Source: an uncultured Lachnospiraceae bacterium
GTDB taxonomy: Bacteria > Bacillota > Clostridia > Lachnospirales > Lachnospiraceae
Assembly (NCBI GenBank): GCA_910577045.1
Contig: CAJTLB010000003.1
Span: 186,001-250,000 of the forward strand
Length of the DNA stretch: 64,000 nucleotides
Reading direction: 5' to 3'
The number at the start of each line of letters is the position of its first letter. Within the stretch, counting starts at the first letter, position 1. Positions 28,398 to 35,965 of this stretch are shown here, in pieces. The notes below the pieces were generated by a model. The model saw only the letters and a program-made list of their open reading frames with translations. It was not told the DNA's origin and searched no databases. The position numbers were made by a program, and so were the translations under genes.

Positions 28398-28781
28398 ATT
28401 ATAGAAGCGACATTAGCAGATGGTTCTAATCAGCGTAGAATGGAGATGGAACCAGTATCAAGGCATTTGGGAGAATATTGTTTAATGTATCCAGAAGTAG
28501 AGGCTTATTGTATATTTATAACAACTTCCCTTAATGTAAATGTTATATCAGATTTTAGAGCAAGAAGATTTATGGAATATTATAATACAGTTGGCACAGA
28601 GTATATAATAGGTATGAAAATATTGCCAATGCAGACATCAGAATTAAAGAAAATATTAGAATTTGATATTAAGTATCCAGAGATTTATAGAATATTGGAC
28701 AAAGCTTATAATAGTACAGAACCACCAAAAGAGTGGTATGAGAAGAATATAGTAAAAGAAACAAGTTGTTGGCAAATATAA
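28398..28781 (+). pseudogene. C-terminal fragment of an AlwI-like type II restriction endonuclease
   Basis: The frame opens at 28398 after a stop and runs for 127 codons with no convincing start. The residues before the first ATG (EATLADGSNQRR) read as a continuation of the protein. EPVSRHLGEY, YCIFITTSLNVNVISDFR, MKILPMQT and AYNSTEPPKEWYE resemble the C-terminal part of AlwI-family enzymes as I recall them. The N-terminal catalytic part is missing and no partner methylase is nearby. The MITE-like repeat 27 bases upstream may mark the break. Family match is from memory of motifs, so moderate confidence. Confidence 0.5.
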
Positions 28782-28874
28782 AATTATAAAAGTAGAAATA
28801 AAAGTTTTGATTCAATTTATTTCTAATAAGAACAGTACATTTTTTAGGATGAGAATACGAAGGGTAGAATAAAA

Positions 28875-30653
28875 ATGAGGACAATTAACGCGTTTAAGTT
28901 TGTTTTAAGGTTTGCTTGGAAAAATAACAAATGGTATGTTATTACAATTGCTTTTGCAAAGATAATAGAAGCAATAGGGATTTTGGCAGAAATATATATT
29001 CCTAAGTTAATTATTGATGGGCTAATTGAAAAAAGGGATTATACGGAGATTCTAATATTAATTGGGATTTTCTGTATTATTTTATTTATGGTAGGGCAGA
29101 TAGCAATATGGACAGGCTGTAAGATATGGACTATGCAGTTTAAATTACAAAAGAAGCTGATTAGCCTGGTTATGCAAAAAACAGCTAGGATTGATTATGA
29201 GTATTTAGAAAACCCTGAAATACTTGATATGAAGAAAAAAGCCGAACAAAGTTATCTGGGAAATGCGTCAGAAGAATTTTTTGGCGTTATAAAATATTTC
29301 TTTTCAATTGCTACTAAAATTGCAACTATAGTGGGAATTATTGCCCTGCTTTTTAGTCTAGGTTTTATTCCTGTTTTTATTTTAACAATAATTGTTATTC
29401 TTAACTGCTGGTTAAAAGCGAAAAACATTAAGAGGAATTTTAAGCTAGAAGAGGAGAGTATCCCATATGAAAGAAGATGGCAGTATTTTCGTGATTTGCC
29501 GTTAAATTTAAAGGCGATTAAAGAAATAAAATGTTTTAACCTATCTTTATGGGTAGTAGGGAAGTTTGAAAATATAACAGATATTACAACTGGTTACTAT
29601 GGAAGATCCTTTACTAATACAGCTAAAACAGATGCACTCTGCCAAATATCAGTTATGGTTAAAAATTTATTTTCTTATGGCTATGTTTCTTTCCTTGTTT
29701 GTAAGGCGCGTATTTCTATTGGAAGCTATACCATGTATTTATCTGCAATTAATAAGTATTCTTCTGTATTACAGGAAATATTAGAAAATATATTAAAGTT
29801 TTCCCATGTAGGGTTATATATTGAGTATTTGGATAAGTATTTAAAATTGCCAGAACATATTCTTAGAAATGGGGAACGCCGTATTACTTTAAATGAACAG
29901 GGGTTTGATATAGAGTTTAAAAATGTGTCTTTCCGTTATGCAAATAATGAACATTATGCTTTAAAAAATATAAATTTAAAGATACATAACCAAGAACATA
30001 TTTCTATTGTTGGTGAAAATGGGGCAGGAAAAACAACATTAATCAAACTATTGTGTAGGCTTTATCTTCCAACAGAAGGGGTTATTACATTAAATGGGAT
30101 TGATATACAAGAGTATGCCTTAGAAGAATATATCAGTATAATTGCGCCTGTGTTCCAAGATTTCCATTTATTTTCAATGAGTGTAAAAGAGAATATAGCA
30201 TTAGATAGAGAGTTTGATGAGCAAAGGGCAAACCAGAGTTTCCAGTTAGCAGCTCTTGGCTATATGCCAGAAAAATACCAAGATTTTTATAATAGAGAAG
30301 TAACAAAATTATTTGCTGAGGATGGGTTAAACCTATCTGGTGGGGAGCAGCAGAAATTTTCGATAGCACGTTCTCTTTATTGTAAGGATAGGTATATTGT
30401 TATATTAGATGAGCCAACAGCAGCATTAGATCCTCGGTCAGAGGCAGAAATTTATCAAACAATTGACAAATTGGTTGGCGGTAAAATGTCAATTTTTATA
30501 TCACATAGATTATCTAGCTGCCGTTTTTGTGACCGTGTAGTAGTGCTTTCAAAAGGTGAATTAGTAGAGGTGGGTACACATGAAGAATTAATGGATAAAA
30601 AGGGAATGTATTATGAGTTATTTGAGTTACAAGCAAAAAACTATAGGGATTAA
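28875..30653 (+). CDS. ABC exporter, fused membrane and ATPase domains
   Basis: 592 residues. The N-terminal half has about six membrane spans (ITIAFAKIIEAIGILAEIYI, then IGIFCIILFMVGQIAIW, and others). The ATPase half has Walker A GENGAGKTT near 382, signature LSGGEQQKFSIARS near 490 and Walker B YIVILDEPTAALD near 513. The layout fits lantibiotic/peptide- or multidrug-type exporters that work as homodimers. No peptidase domain precedes it and no precursor peptide gene was recognised nearby. It stands alone between a restriction-gene remnant and mobile-element debris, so it may be accessory DNA. RBS around GAAGGGTAG. Substrate unknown. Confidence 0.85.
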   Translation: MRTINAFKFVLRFAWKNNKWYVITIAFAKIIEAIGILAEIYIPKLIIDGLIEKRDYTEILILIGIFCIILFMVGQIAIWTGCKIWTMQFKLQKKLISLVMQKTARIDYEYLENPEILDMKKKAEQSYLGNASEEFFGVIKYFFSIATKIATIVGIIALLFSLGFIPVFILTIIVILNCWLKAKNIKRNFKLEEESIPYERRWQYFRDLPLNLKAIKEIKCFNLSLWVVGKFENITDITTGYYGRSFTNTAKTDALCQISVMVKNLFSYGYVSFLVCKARISIGSYTMYLSAINKYSSVLQEILENILKFSHVGLYIEYLDKYLKLPEHILRNGERRITLNEQGFDIEFKNVSFRYANNEHYALKNINLKIHNQEHISIVGENGAGKTTLIKLLCRLYLPTEGVITLNGIDIQEYALEEYISIIAPVFQDFHLFSMSVKENIALDREFDEQRANQSFQLAALGYMPEKYQDFYNREVTKLFAEDGLNLSGGEQQKFSIARSLYCKDRYIVILDEPTAALDPRSEAEIYQTIDKLVGGKMSIFISHRLSSCRFCDRVVVLSKGELVEVGTHEELMDKKGMYYELFELQAKNYRD

Positions 30654-30667
30654 TTTTAACTCTTTGT

Positions 30668-30700
30668 AGCAAGAAGTCCCCCACTTCTAAAGTGGGGTAT
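30668..30700. mobile_element. IS200/IS605-like end hairpin (remnant)
   Basis: GCAAGAAGTCCCCCACTT is followed by a three-base loop and AAGTGGGG (stem 30679-30686 with 30690-30697). This sequence style is typical of the subterminal hairpin downstream of IS605-type tnpB genes, but no transposase or TnpB gene is present. It could also serve as the terminator of the ABC exporter gene that ends 14 bases earlier, although no T-run follows. Confidence 0.35.
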
Positions 30701-30943
30701 GAATTGTGTCCCACTACGCCTCTTGGCAAATAGAAAATAATATATTACAATAAAATCAGTCGAAAAACAAGAAAGACTGATACAAAAATTATGGAAAGAA
30801 TATTTTTGGAGTCAAAGTTTTTGCTTACTGCACCACTTCACAGTATGCCACCCACGCAAGGTGAGCCACACGAATATTATAGCACTGTCCGGCTCTGTCT
30901 TGCAAGCGGTTTGTGGATAAAATCGAAAGGACAGGATAACAGA

Positions 30944-31138
30944 ATGGGAAAGATTTTGGAAGCATTTTTGACCGACCAGCTTCGTGTAGATAGCGGAACG
31001 GAACGGCAAACTCCTGAACACCAAGCGCTCTGCGAAAAAGGTGGCGAACTTCAAGACCAGTTAGCTGAAACACATGATTTTGAGGGATATTCAGAGTGGA
31101 AATTATTAAATCTCAAATTCACACTTATTTTGTCTTGA
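30944..31138 (+). CDS. Hypothetical 64-residue protein in mobile-element debris
   Basis: Starts MGKILEAFLTDQ and continues with a charged, helical-looking stretch (TPEHQALCEKGGELQDQLAE). The ending LKLNLKF-type hydrophobic tail looks like read-through past a decayed end. It resembles the style of small accessory proteins of clostridial integrative elements, but I do not recognise a family. The frame continues upstream to 30791 without a good ribosome binding site. Function unknown; it may be a fragment. Confidence 0.3.
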   Translation: MGKILEAFLTDQLRVDSGTERQTPEHQALCEKGGELQDQLAETHDFEGYSEWKLLNLKFTLILS

Positions 31139-31344
31139 TGGCACAGACGATAATGTCCTTTTAATGCTGGGAAATTTTCGCATAGGGAAAAATCAGATTG
31201 AATATCCTGTCGAATTATGGTAGTATTTTTTTGGGAATACCAAGATGGTAGGCGGTTAGCCCTCTGCGGAGGGACGTGACCCTCCGATTACAATGTATCT
31301 TCGATACATAGAAACCCGCAAGGGAATCTGAGAAAGGAGGGCTG

Positions 31345-31455
31345 ATGCGAATGTTGACGATAGAAGGGTTGATTTCAGTGCTTGGTTTATGTCTGACCTG
31401 TTTCGGTCTCGGATACGCCATCGGTAGCAAAGATAATAACAAAACACAAAAATAG
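31345..31455 (+). CDS. Small holin-like membrane peptide (candidate type I toxin)
   Basis: A 36-residue ORF (or 34 from the second ATG at 31351) after a perfect AGAAAGGAGG. It has one hydrophobic span, LISVLGLCLTCFGLGYAI, and a charged tail, GSKDNNKTQK. This is the shape of the putative holin-like toxins often carried by clostridial and enterococcal mobile elements. A long leader with its own hairpins precedes it. A 13-base-pair stem overlaps the stop codon (31445-31458 with 31478-31490), where antisense RNAs of such systems usually arise. A terminator follows at 31531. The antitoxin RNA is not identified. Confidence 0.5.
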   Translation: MRMLTIEGLISVLGLCLTCFGLGYAIGSKDNNKTQK

Positions 31456-31530
31456 CCGCCCACCCGACCAAAGGTTACGGCTATTTTGTGACTAAATAAT
31501 CGGGCTAACCGTCTATCGGTAGCTCCTGGT

Positions 31531-31560
31531 GGGCATCTGTTGATGCAGATGTCCTTCTTT
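31531..31560 (+). terminator. Rho-independent terminator of the small toxin-like locus
   Basis: GGGCATCTG (31531-31539) pairs with CAGATGTCC (31546-31554) around a six-base loop, followed by TTCTTT. Read on the other strand it could shield or start an antisense RNA. Confidence 0.6.
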
Positions 31561-31763
31561 ATGTTCAATATACCACAATTTCTAAAGTGCCGCAAGCATT
31601 TTTTAGCGGTTATCCGATTTGTTCCCCTTTTTCTTTTCCCTTCATTTGTAGACATTAAACTGGTTCTTACACTTCTGGTTGCAAAATTTATTCCCCTTCC
31701 GGCTTGCAACAAAGGATTTTTTACAATGCTTGCATATACGCATATTACTGTCCTTGTCCGTGA

Positions 31764-31964
31764 GTCTATAAGGAATTTAATACGTCAAAGAGCGAGAATC
31801 TTGAATATCAGGCGGCTTGTGTGGAGTATGAGAAAATCTACGAAGAAAAAGTGGCAAATTCCATGAGTATCAGAGATAGGCTTAGGCAGAAAGAGCAGAT
31901 AGTAAAAGAAAGAGAAGCGAACAGGGAGCATTGGTCAAAACAGAAAGACATAGGAGCAAGATAG
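31764..31964 (+). pseudogene. C-terminal remnant of a probable mobilisation/relaxase protein
   Basis: An open frame without start between stops at 31761 and 31962. The residues are strongly charged and helical (SENLEYQAACVEYEK, RDRLRQKEQIVKERE, HWSKQKDIGAR), like the coiled-coil tail of relaxases from clostridial plasmids and conjugative elements. Everything N-terminal is absent. With the toxin-like ORF and IS605-like end it marks 30.7-32.1 kb as the scar of an integrated element. The family call is tentative. Confidence 0.35.
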
Positions 31965-32229
31965 CAAAAATGGGCGGATAATATATTGCTATCTGTCCAG
32001 CATATTTTGTATTTATTAGAGCGAGTGTGAAAGTGTAAATTTGTTGTATGGCAGTATAAGGTGGCTTCGAAATGATATATGATTAAATCGGTAAAAATTT
32101 TATGGATAAAGGGTAAAAGGATAAATCGAAATTGCCTTTTCATATTTTGAGTGATATAGTAAAAGCGGTGGATGCACTTGACTTAAGTAGGAGCAATGAA
32201 TTTTATCAATAAGAAATGCAGGTGTTTGT

Positions 32230-32931
32230 ATGAACGAAAAAATTTTGATAGTGGATGATGAAAAAGAAATAGCAGATTTAATTGAGGTCTACCTCAAAAA
32301 TGATGGTTATACTGTATATAAATTCTATAATGGGATGGATGCCCTGAAGTGCATTTATGAAATAGAACTGGATTTGGCGATTATAGATGTAATGTTGCCC
32401 GATATAGACGGTTTCCAGATTTGCCAGAAGATTAGGGAACAGTTTTACTATCCGGTTATAATACTTACAGCAAAAATAGAGGATAGGGATAAGATTATGG
32501 GACTGACAATCGGTGCTGATGATTATATTACAAAACCGTTTAATCCATTAGAGGTAGCAGCGAGAGTAAAAACGCAGTTAAGGCGGTATGTAAGTTATAA
32601 TAATCTTGCAGGAAGAAAAATGGAGGAGATAGAAGAGTATGATATTAGGGGACTGTTGATTAACAAACATACCCATAAATGTTTTTTGTATGGAAAGGAG
32701 TTACAATTAACCCCGATAGAGTTTTCGATTCTTTGGTATTTATGTAAGAATCAGGGAAAAGTAGTTCCATCAGAAGAATTATTTGAGGTGGTATGGGGTG
32801 AAAAATATTTGAATAGCAATAATACAGTGATGGCGCATATAGGCCGTTTGCGGGAAAAGATGAGTGATTCGGCAAAAAAGGCAAAATTTATAGTAAATAT
32901 ATGGGGAGTTGGGTACACCATTGAAAAATAA
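32230..32931 (+). CDS. vanR: VanR-type response regulator of the vanG-like locus
   Basis: 233 residues: an N-terminal receiver domain (ILIVDDEKEIADLIEVYLKN at the start, phospho-acceptor aspartate in AIIDVMLPDIDG near 53, conserved lysine in YITKPFNP near 104) and a C-terminal OmpR-type winged helix (about 135-233, with GRLREKM and WGVGYTIEK). Similarity to VanR of vancomycin-resistance loci is strong by eye. It would be phosphorylated by the adjacent sensor kinase and switch on the ligase operon. The ribosome binding site is weak (GCAGGTG). A possible promoter TTGACT - 17 bases - TTTTAT lies just upstream near 32179-32207. Confidence 0.85.
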   Translation: MNEKILIVDDEKEIADLIEVYLKNDGYTVYKFYNGMDALKCIYEIELDLAIIDVMLPDIDGFQICQKIREQFYYPVIILTAKIEDRDKIMGLTIGADDYITKPFNPLEVAARVKTQLRRYVSYNNLAGRKMEEIEEYDIRGLLINKHTHKCFLYGKELQLTPIEFSILWYLCKNQGKVVPSEELFEVVWGEKYLNSNNTVMAHIGRLREKMSDSAKKAKFIVNIWGVGYTIEK

Positions 32932-34048
32932 TATTTTAAATAAGGAATTTCAAACATTTTATACTAAAGTCTTTATACGTTTAACAGTCATGTTTTTCAT
33001 GGCAGTTTTGTTGATTTATTTTCTGCGTTTTACGGTTTTACGAGGTCACTTTGCTGATTTCATAATTGATATTTTACAAAGTGCTTTTCGGATGGAGTAT
33101 GATGCGGCATATAGTTTATATTCTCAAGTATTTCGTAATCATATGGATATGATAATGATAGCAGCATTAGTGATAGCATTTCTTATTATATTTCGTATCT
33201 TTTTGAAGTGGTTTACAAAGTATTTTGATGAAATTGGAAGAGGAATGGACAGTTTGATAGAGGATGGTGCGGCAGAGGTATCTTTATCGCCTGAACTTTT
33301 GCCAATGGAGAGAAAATTAAACACAATAAAGCATATCATTGAAATACAAAGAAGAGATATGTCTGCGGCAGAACAGCAAAAAAATGACTTGATTATGTAT
33401 CTTGCCCATGACCTGAAAACGCCTCTTGCATCTGTTATTGGCTATCTAAGTTTATTGCGTGATGAAGAAAAAATATCAGATGAACTGAGGAAAAAATATC
33501 TTTCTGTTTCATTAGATAAAGCAGAGCGTTTGGAAGATTTGATCCATGAATTTTTTGAAATATCGAAATATAATCTAACAACAATAACACTTCAATATAG
33601 TAAAATAAATTTAAGGCGTTTGCTTGAAATGCTTTTATATGAATTTCAGCCAATGCTGAATGAAAAGAATTTGAAGTGTAATCTTCATGTTCCAGAGGAC
33701 ATTATAATGAGATGCGATGCAAACAGAATGCAGCGTGTATTTGACAATCTGTTAAGGAATGCTGTAATTTACAGTTTTAATGGTACGGATATTAATATTA
33801 CAGTTGCTAGACAGGAAGAAAATGTAACGATTAGTTTCACAAATCATGGAGATACCATTCCAGTGGAAAAACTGGAACGGATATTTGAACAGTTTTACAG
33901 GCTTGATGCTTCACGAAGTACAAGCAGTGGAGGGGCAGGTCTAGGACTGGCTATTGCAAAACAGATTGTTGGGCTTCATCATGGTACTATTCATGCAAGA
34001 AGTCAGGATGAAGTAATTGAGTTTGAAGTCGTAATGCCAGTTTCGTAA
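32921..34048 (+). CDS. vanS: VanS-type sensor histidine kinase
   Basis: About 375 residues. Two membrane spans (around residues 18-42 and 68-93) enclose a short extracellular loop. A HAMP-like linker follows, then the dimerisation box LAHDLKTPLASVIGY with the phospho-accepting histidine near 160, the N box DNLLRNAVIYS near 280, and the G box SSGGAGLGLAIAK near 340. The start is uncertain: TTG at 32921 (sequence begins MKNNILNKEF) or TTG at 32909, which lies right behind GGGGAG. Either way it overlaps vanR. In vanG loci the pair responds to glycopeptide stress and activates the resistance genes. It is followed by a terminator, so it is separate from the ligase transcript. Confidence 0.82.
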   Translation: MKNNILNKEFQTFYTKVFIRLTVMFFMAVLLIYFLRFTVLRGHFADFIIDILQSAFRMEYDAAYSLYSQVFRNHMDMIMIAALVIAFLIIFRIFLKWFTKYFDEIGRGMDSLIEDGAAEVSLSPELLPMERKLNTIKHIIEIQRRDMSAAEQQKNDLIMYLAHDLKTPLASVIGYLSLLRDEEKISDELRKKYLSVSLDKAERLEDLIHEFFEISKYNLTTITLQYSKINLRRLLEMLLYEFQPMLNEKNLKCNLHVPEDIIMRCDANRMQRVFDNLLRNAVIYSFNGTDINITVARQEENVTISFTNHGDTIPVEKLERIFEQFYRLDASRSTSSGGAGLGLAIAKQIVGLHHGTIHARSQDEVIEFEVVMPVS

Positions 34049-34110
34049 GTAAATTGTAAGAAAGTTTATAGTAAATCAGTTGAATATTGTGTGTGTAAAC
34101 AAACAAACCA

Positions 34111-34160
34111 CACTCTTGTTTTTGATACAATAACAGTACCAAACAAGGGTGTTTTGTTTT
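34111..34160 (+). terminator. Terminator between vanS and the ligase unit
   Basis: CACTCTTGTTT (34111-34121) pairs with AAACAAGGGTG (34141-34151) with one G-U, followed by TTTTGTTTTG. The loop holds TACAAT (34126-34131), which could be the -10 of a VanR-dependent promoter for the downstream genes. Confidence 0.55.
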
Positions 34161-34189
34161 GCGCAAAAAATAGAGGAAGGAGCAGTTTT

Positions 34190-34365
34190 ATGTCAAGAAA
34201 AAGACTAACATAGATATTTCCTTTTTTGCTTCCTCTCCGTAAGTGGCAAAGAAAAAAATTTTTTATTTCAAAATGTGGTTAGACGGGTACAGGTATGCAC
34301 AAAAGAAATCTGAAAAAACACTTCCTGTATGTCAATCAGTGTTAAATAGGTTATCGGCTTCCTGA
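34190..34365 (+). pseudogene. vanW: Eroded vanW gene (premature stop, frameshift, truncation)
   Basis: After a good ribosome binding site (GAGGAAGGAG) the frame begins MSRKRLT and hits TAG at 34211, exactly where VanW proteins have glutamine. It then continues FPFLLPLRKWQRKK in the same frame, shifts frame in an A7-T6 run near 34252-34264, and resumes as FKMWLDGYRYAQ and KSEKTLP before losing similarity and stopping at 34363. These pieces line up in order with the N-terminus of VanW from vanB/vanG operons, and the remaining roughly 220 residues are gone. VanW function is unknown even in intact operons. Its position between vanS and vanG is the standard one. Confidence 0.8.
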
Positions 34366-34397
34366 TAACATAAAAATTATAGAAAGCGGTGTATAAG

Positions 34398-35465
34398 ATG
34401 AAAAAAAGGATAGCAGTTATTTTTGGCGGTTATTCAACAGAGTATGATGTATCGCTACAATCAGCATTTTCTGTTTTGCAGAATATCAATAGAAAACATT
34501 TTGAGATTGTACCAGTTGGTATTACCAGAGATGGGGAATGGTATCATTATACAGGAAAAATTGAAAATATCAGTAATAATTCATGGTTTGAAGACGAGGA
34601 AAATTTATATTCAATTATGGTTTCCCAAAGCCGCCTGGCACAAGGATTTAGAGAGTTTCATGGGGATAAGTGTAGGGAGATTCCAATTGATTTGGTATTT
34701 CCCATATTACATGGCAAAAATGGGGAAGATGGCACTCTACAGGGATTATTTGAATTGGCAGGGATACCAGTTGTTGGATGCAATACGGTTTCATCGGCGA
34801 TTTGTATGGACAAGGACAGGGCACATAAACTTGTCAGCCTTGCAGGAATCGCTGTTCCTAAATCGGTATCTTTCAGGCGTTTTGAAAAAGAAACAGCTTA
34901 TAGGGAAATAAAGAAAAATTTATGTTGCCCGCTGTTTGTAAAACCTGTCCACTCCGGATCATCTTTTGGCATCACAAGAATAAATGAAATGCAGCAGCTT
35001 GATGCAGCAGCAGAGTTTGCCTTTCAATACGATATGGAAGTTATTGCCGAGGAGGCCGTCAATGGATTTGAAGTCGGCTGTGCAATACTTGGCAATGATA
35101 CTCTGACTGTTGGGAGAATTGATGAAATAGAATTATCAGGAAGTTTTTTTGATTATACAGAAAAGTATACATTGAAATCTTCAAAAATTTATATGCCTGC
35201 AAGGGTGGACAGTGAAACAGAAAAAAGGATACAGGAAACTGCAAAGGTTATATATAGTGTTTTGGGATGTTCAGGTTATGCAAGGGTGGACATGTTCTAT
35301 ACACCGTCTGGTGAAATCGTATTTAATGAAGTAAATACAATTCCCGGATTTACTACCCATAGCCGATATCCCAACATGATGAAAGGTATTGGCTTATCTT
35401 TTACAGAAGTATTAGATAAGTTAATAAGCCTGTATGTAAAATGGGATGATAAAGAAGAACTGTAG
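34398..35465 (+). CDS. vanG: VanG-type D-alanine--D-serine ligase
   Basis: 355 residues of the D-Ala-D-X ligase ATP-grasp family. It starts KKRIAVIFGGYSTEYDVSLQ and has the ATP/ligand blocks KNGEDGTLQG near 110, CMDKDRAHKL near 138, KPVHSGSSFGI near 183, the omega-loop EKYTLKSSKIYMPA near 248 (an EKY motif as in D-Ser-forming ligases) and FNEVNTIPGFT near 316. It closely resembles VanG and would make D-Ala-D-Ser for peptidoglycan precursors with low vancomycin affinity. The ATG at 34398 is preferred over a GTG at 34389. All catalytic blocks look intact, unlike the upstream vanW. Confidence 0.92.
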   Translation: MKKRIAVIFGGYSTEYDVSLQSAFSVLQNINRKHFEIVPVGITRDGEWYHYTGKIENISNNSWFEDEENLYSIMVSQSRLAQGFREFHGDKCREIPIDLVFPILHGKNGEDGTLQGLFELAGIPVVGCNTVSSAICMDKDRAHKLVSLAGIAVPKSVSFRRFEKETAYREIKKNLCCPLFVKPVHSGSSFGITRINEMQQLDAAAEFAFQYDMEVIAEEAVNGFEVGCAILGNDTLTVGRIDEIELSGSFFDYTEKYTLKSSKIYMPARVDSETEKRIQETAKVIYSVLGCSGYARVDMFYTPSGEIVFNEVNTIPGFTTHSRYPNMMKGIGLSFTEVLDKLISLYVKWDDKEEL

Positions 35466-35496
35466 AATATAAAGAAATTTTGTATAAGGAGTTATT

Positions 35497-35964
35497 ATGA
35501 ATATCAGAAGAAGAATCATTGATTATTCAAGGGGGAATAATCTGCATCACTTTTGGCGTCTTTATAGGATTCAGAAAAAGGCAGGAAGAGATGGAATAGT
35601 GCATGATATTTTAACTTTCCTACCTAGCAGATGTGCGCACCAGCATGGAGGGTATATTGGTCCAGATACAGTAATAAAGAATAATTTATCACTTCCACAC
35701 GGACTACATGGAGTTTTTATTTCACGATATGCACAGATAGGGGAAAATTGTTGTATTTATCAAAATGTAACAATCGGAGAAATAGACAGGAAAGCGCCTG
35801 TCATTGGTAATAATTGTTTGATTGGCGCAGGTGCTGTCATTATTGGGGATATCAGAATAGGAGATAATGTAAAAATCGGTGCAGGTGCGGTAGTAAATAT
35901 AAATGTCCCAGACAATTATACCGTTGTTTCACAGCCGATGCGTATGATAGAAGGAGAAGGATAA
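35497..35964 (+). CDS. Hexapeptide acyltransferase (serine O-acetyltransferase-like)
   Basis: 155 residues. A short helical N-terminus (NIRRRIIDYSRGNNLHHFWRLYRI) precedes a left-handed beta-helix with hexapeptide repeats from about residue 55 (IGPDTVIKNN) to 140 (IGDNVKIGAGAVVNI). The active-site-type histidine region LPHGLHGVF is present. The closest general match is CysE/SAT-like acetyltransferases. It occupies the slot where vanXY (D,D-dipeptidase/carboxypeptidase) sits in standard vanG operons. The gap to vanG is 31 bases and to the racemase 1 base, so it is cotranscribed. Acting on serine would link it to the serine racemase next door, but cell-wall O-acetylation or sugar acetylation is equally possible. 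Confidence 0.7.
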   Translation: MNIRRRIIDYSRGNNLHHFWRLYRIQKKAGRDGIVHDILTFLPSRCAHQHGGYIGPDTVIKNNLSLPHGLHGVFISRYAQIGENCCIYQNVTIGEIDRKAPVIGNNCLIGAGAVIIGDIRIGDNVKIGAGAVVNINVPDNYTVVSQPMRMIEGEG

Positions 35965-35965
35965 A

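Noticed and set aside
28875..30653. Lantibiotic cluster around the ABC exporter
   Set aside because: No modification enzyme, precursor peptide or immunity gene was found on either side.
31215..31712. 165-codon minus-strand frame over the holin-like ORF
   Set aside because: Antisense to a better-supported small gene and its leader; no ribosome binding site or known family. An RNA on this strand is still possible.
31540..31866. 108-codon plus-strand frame in the mobile-element scar
   Set aside because: It runs through the terminator of the toxin-like ORF and out of frame over the relaxase-like tail; composition is not protein-like.
32114..32211. Possible vanU-like or element-encoded small regulator before vanR
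   Set aside because: Only about 31 codons without a start (KLPFHILSDIVKAVDAL); no helix-turn-helix and no match to VanU.
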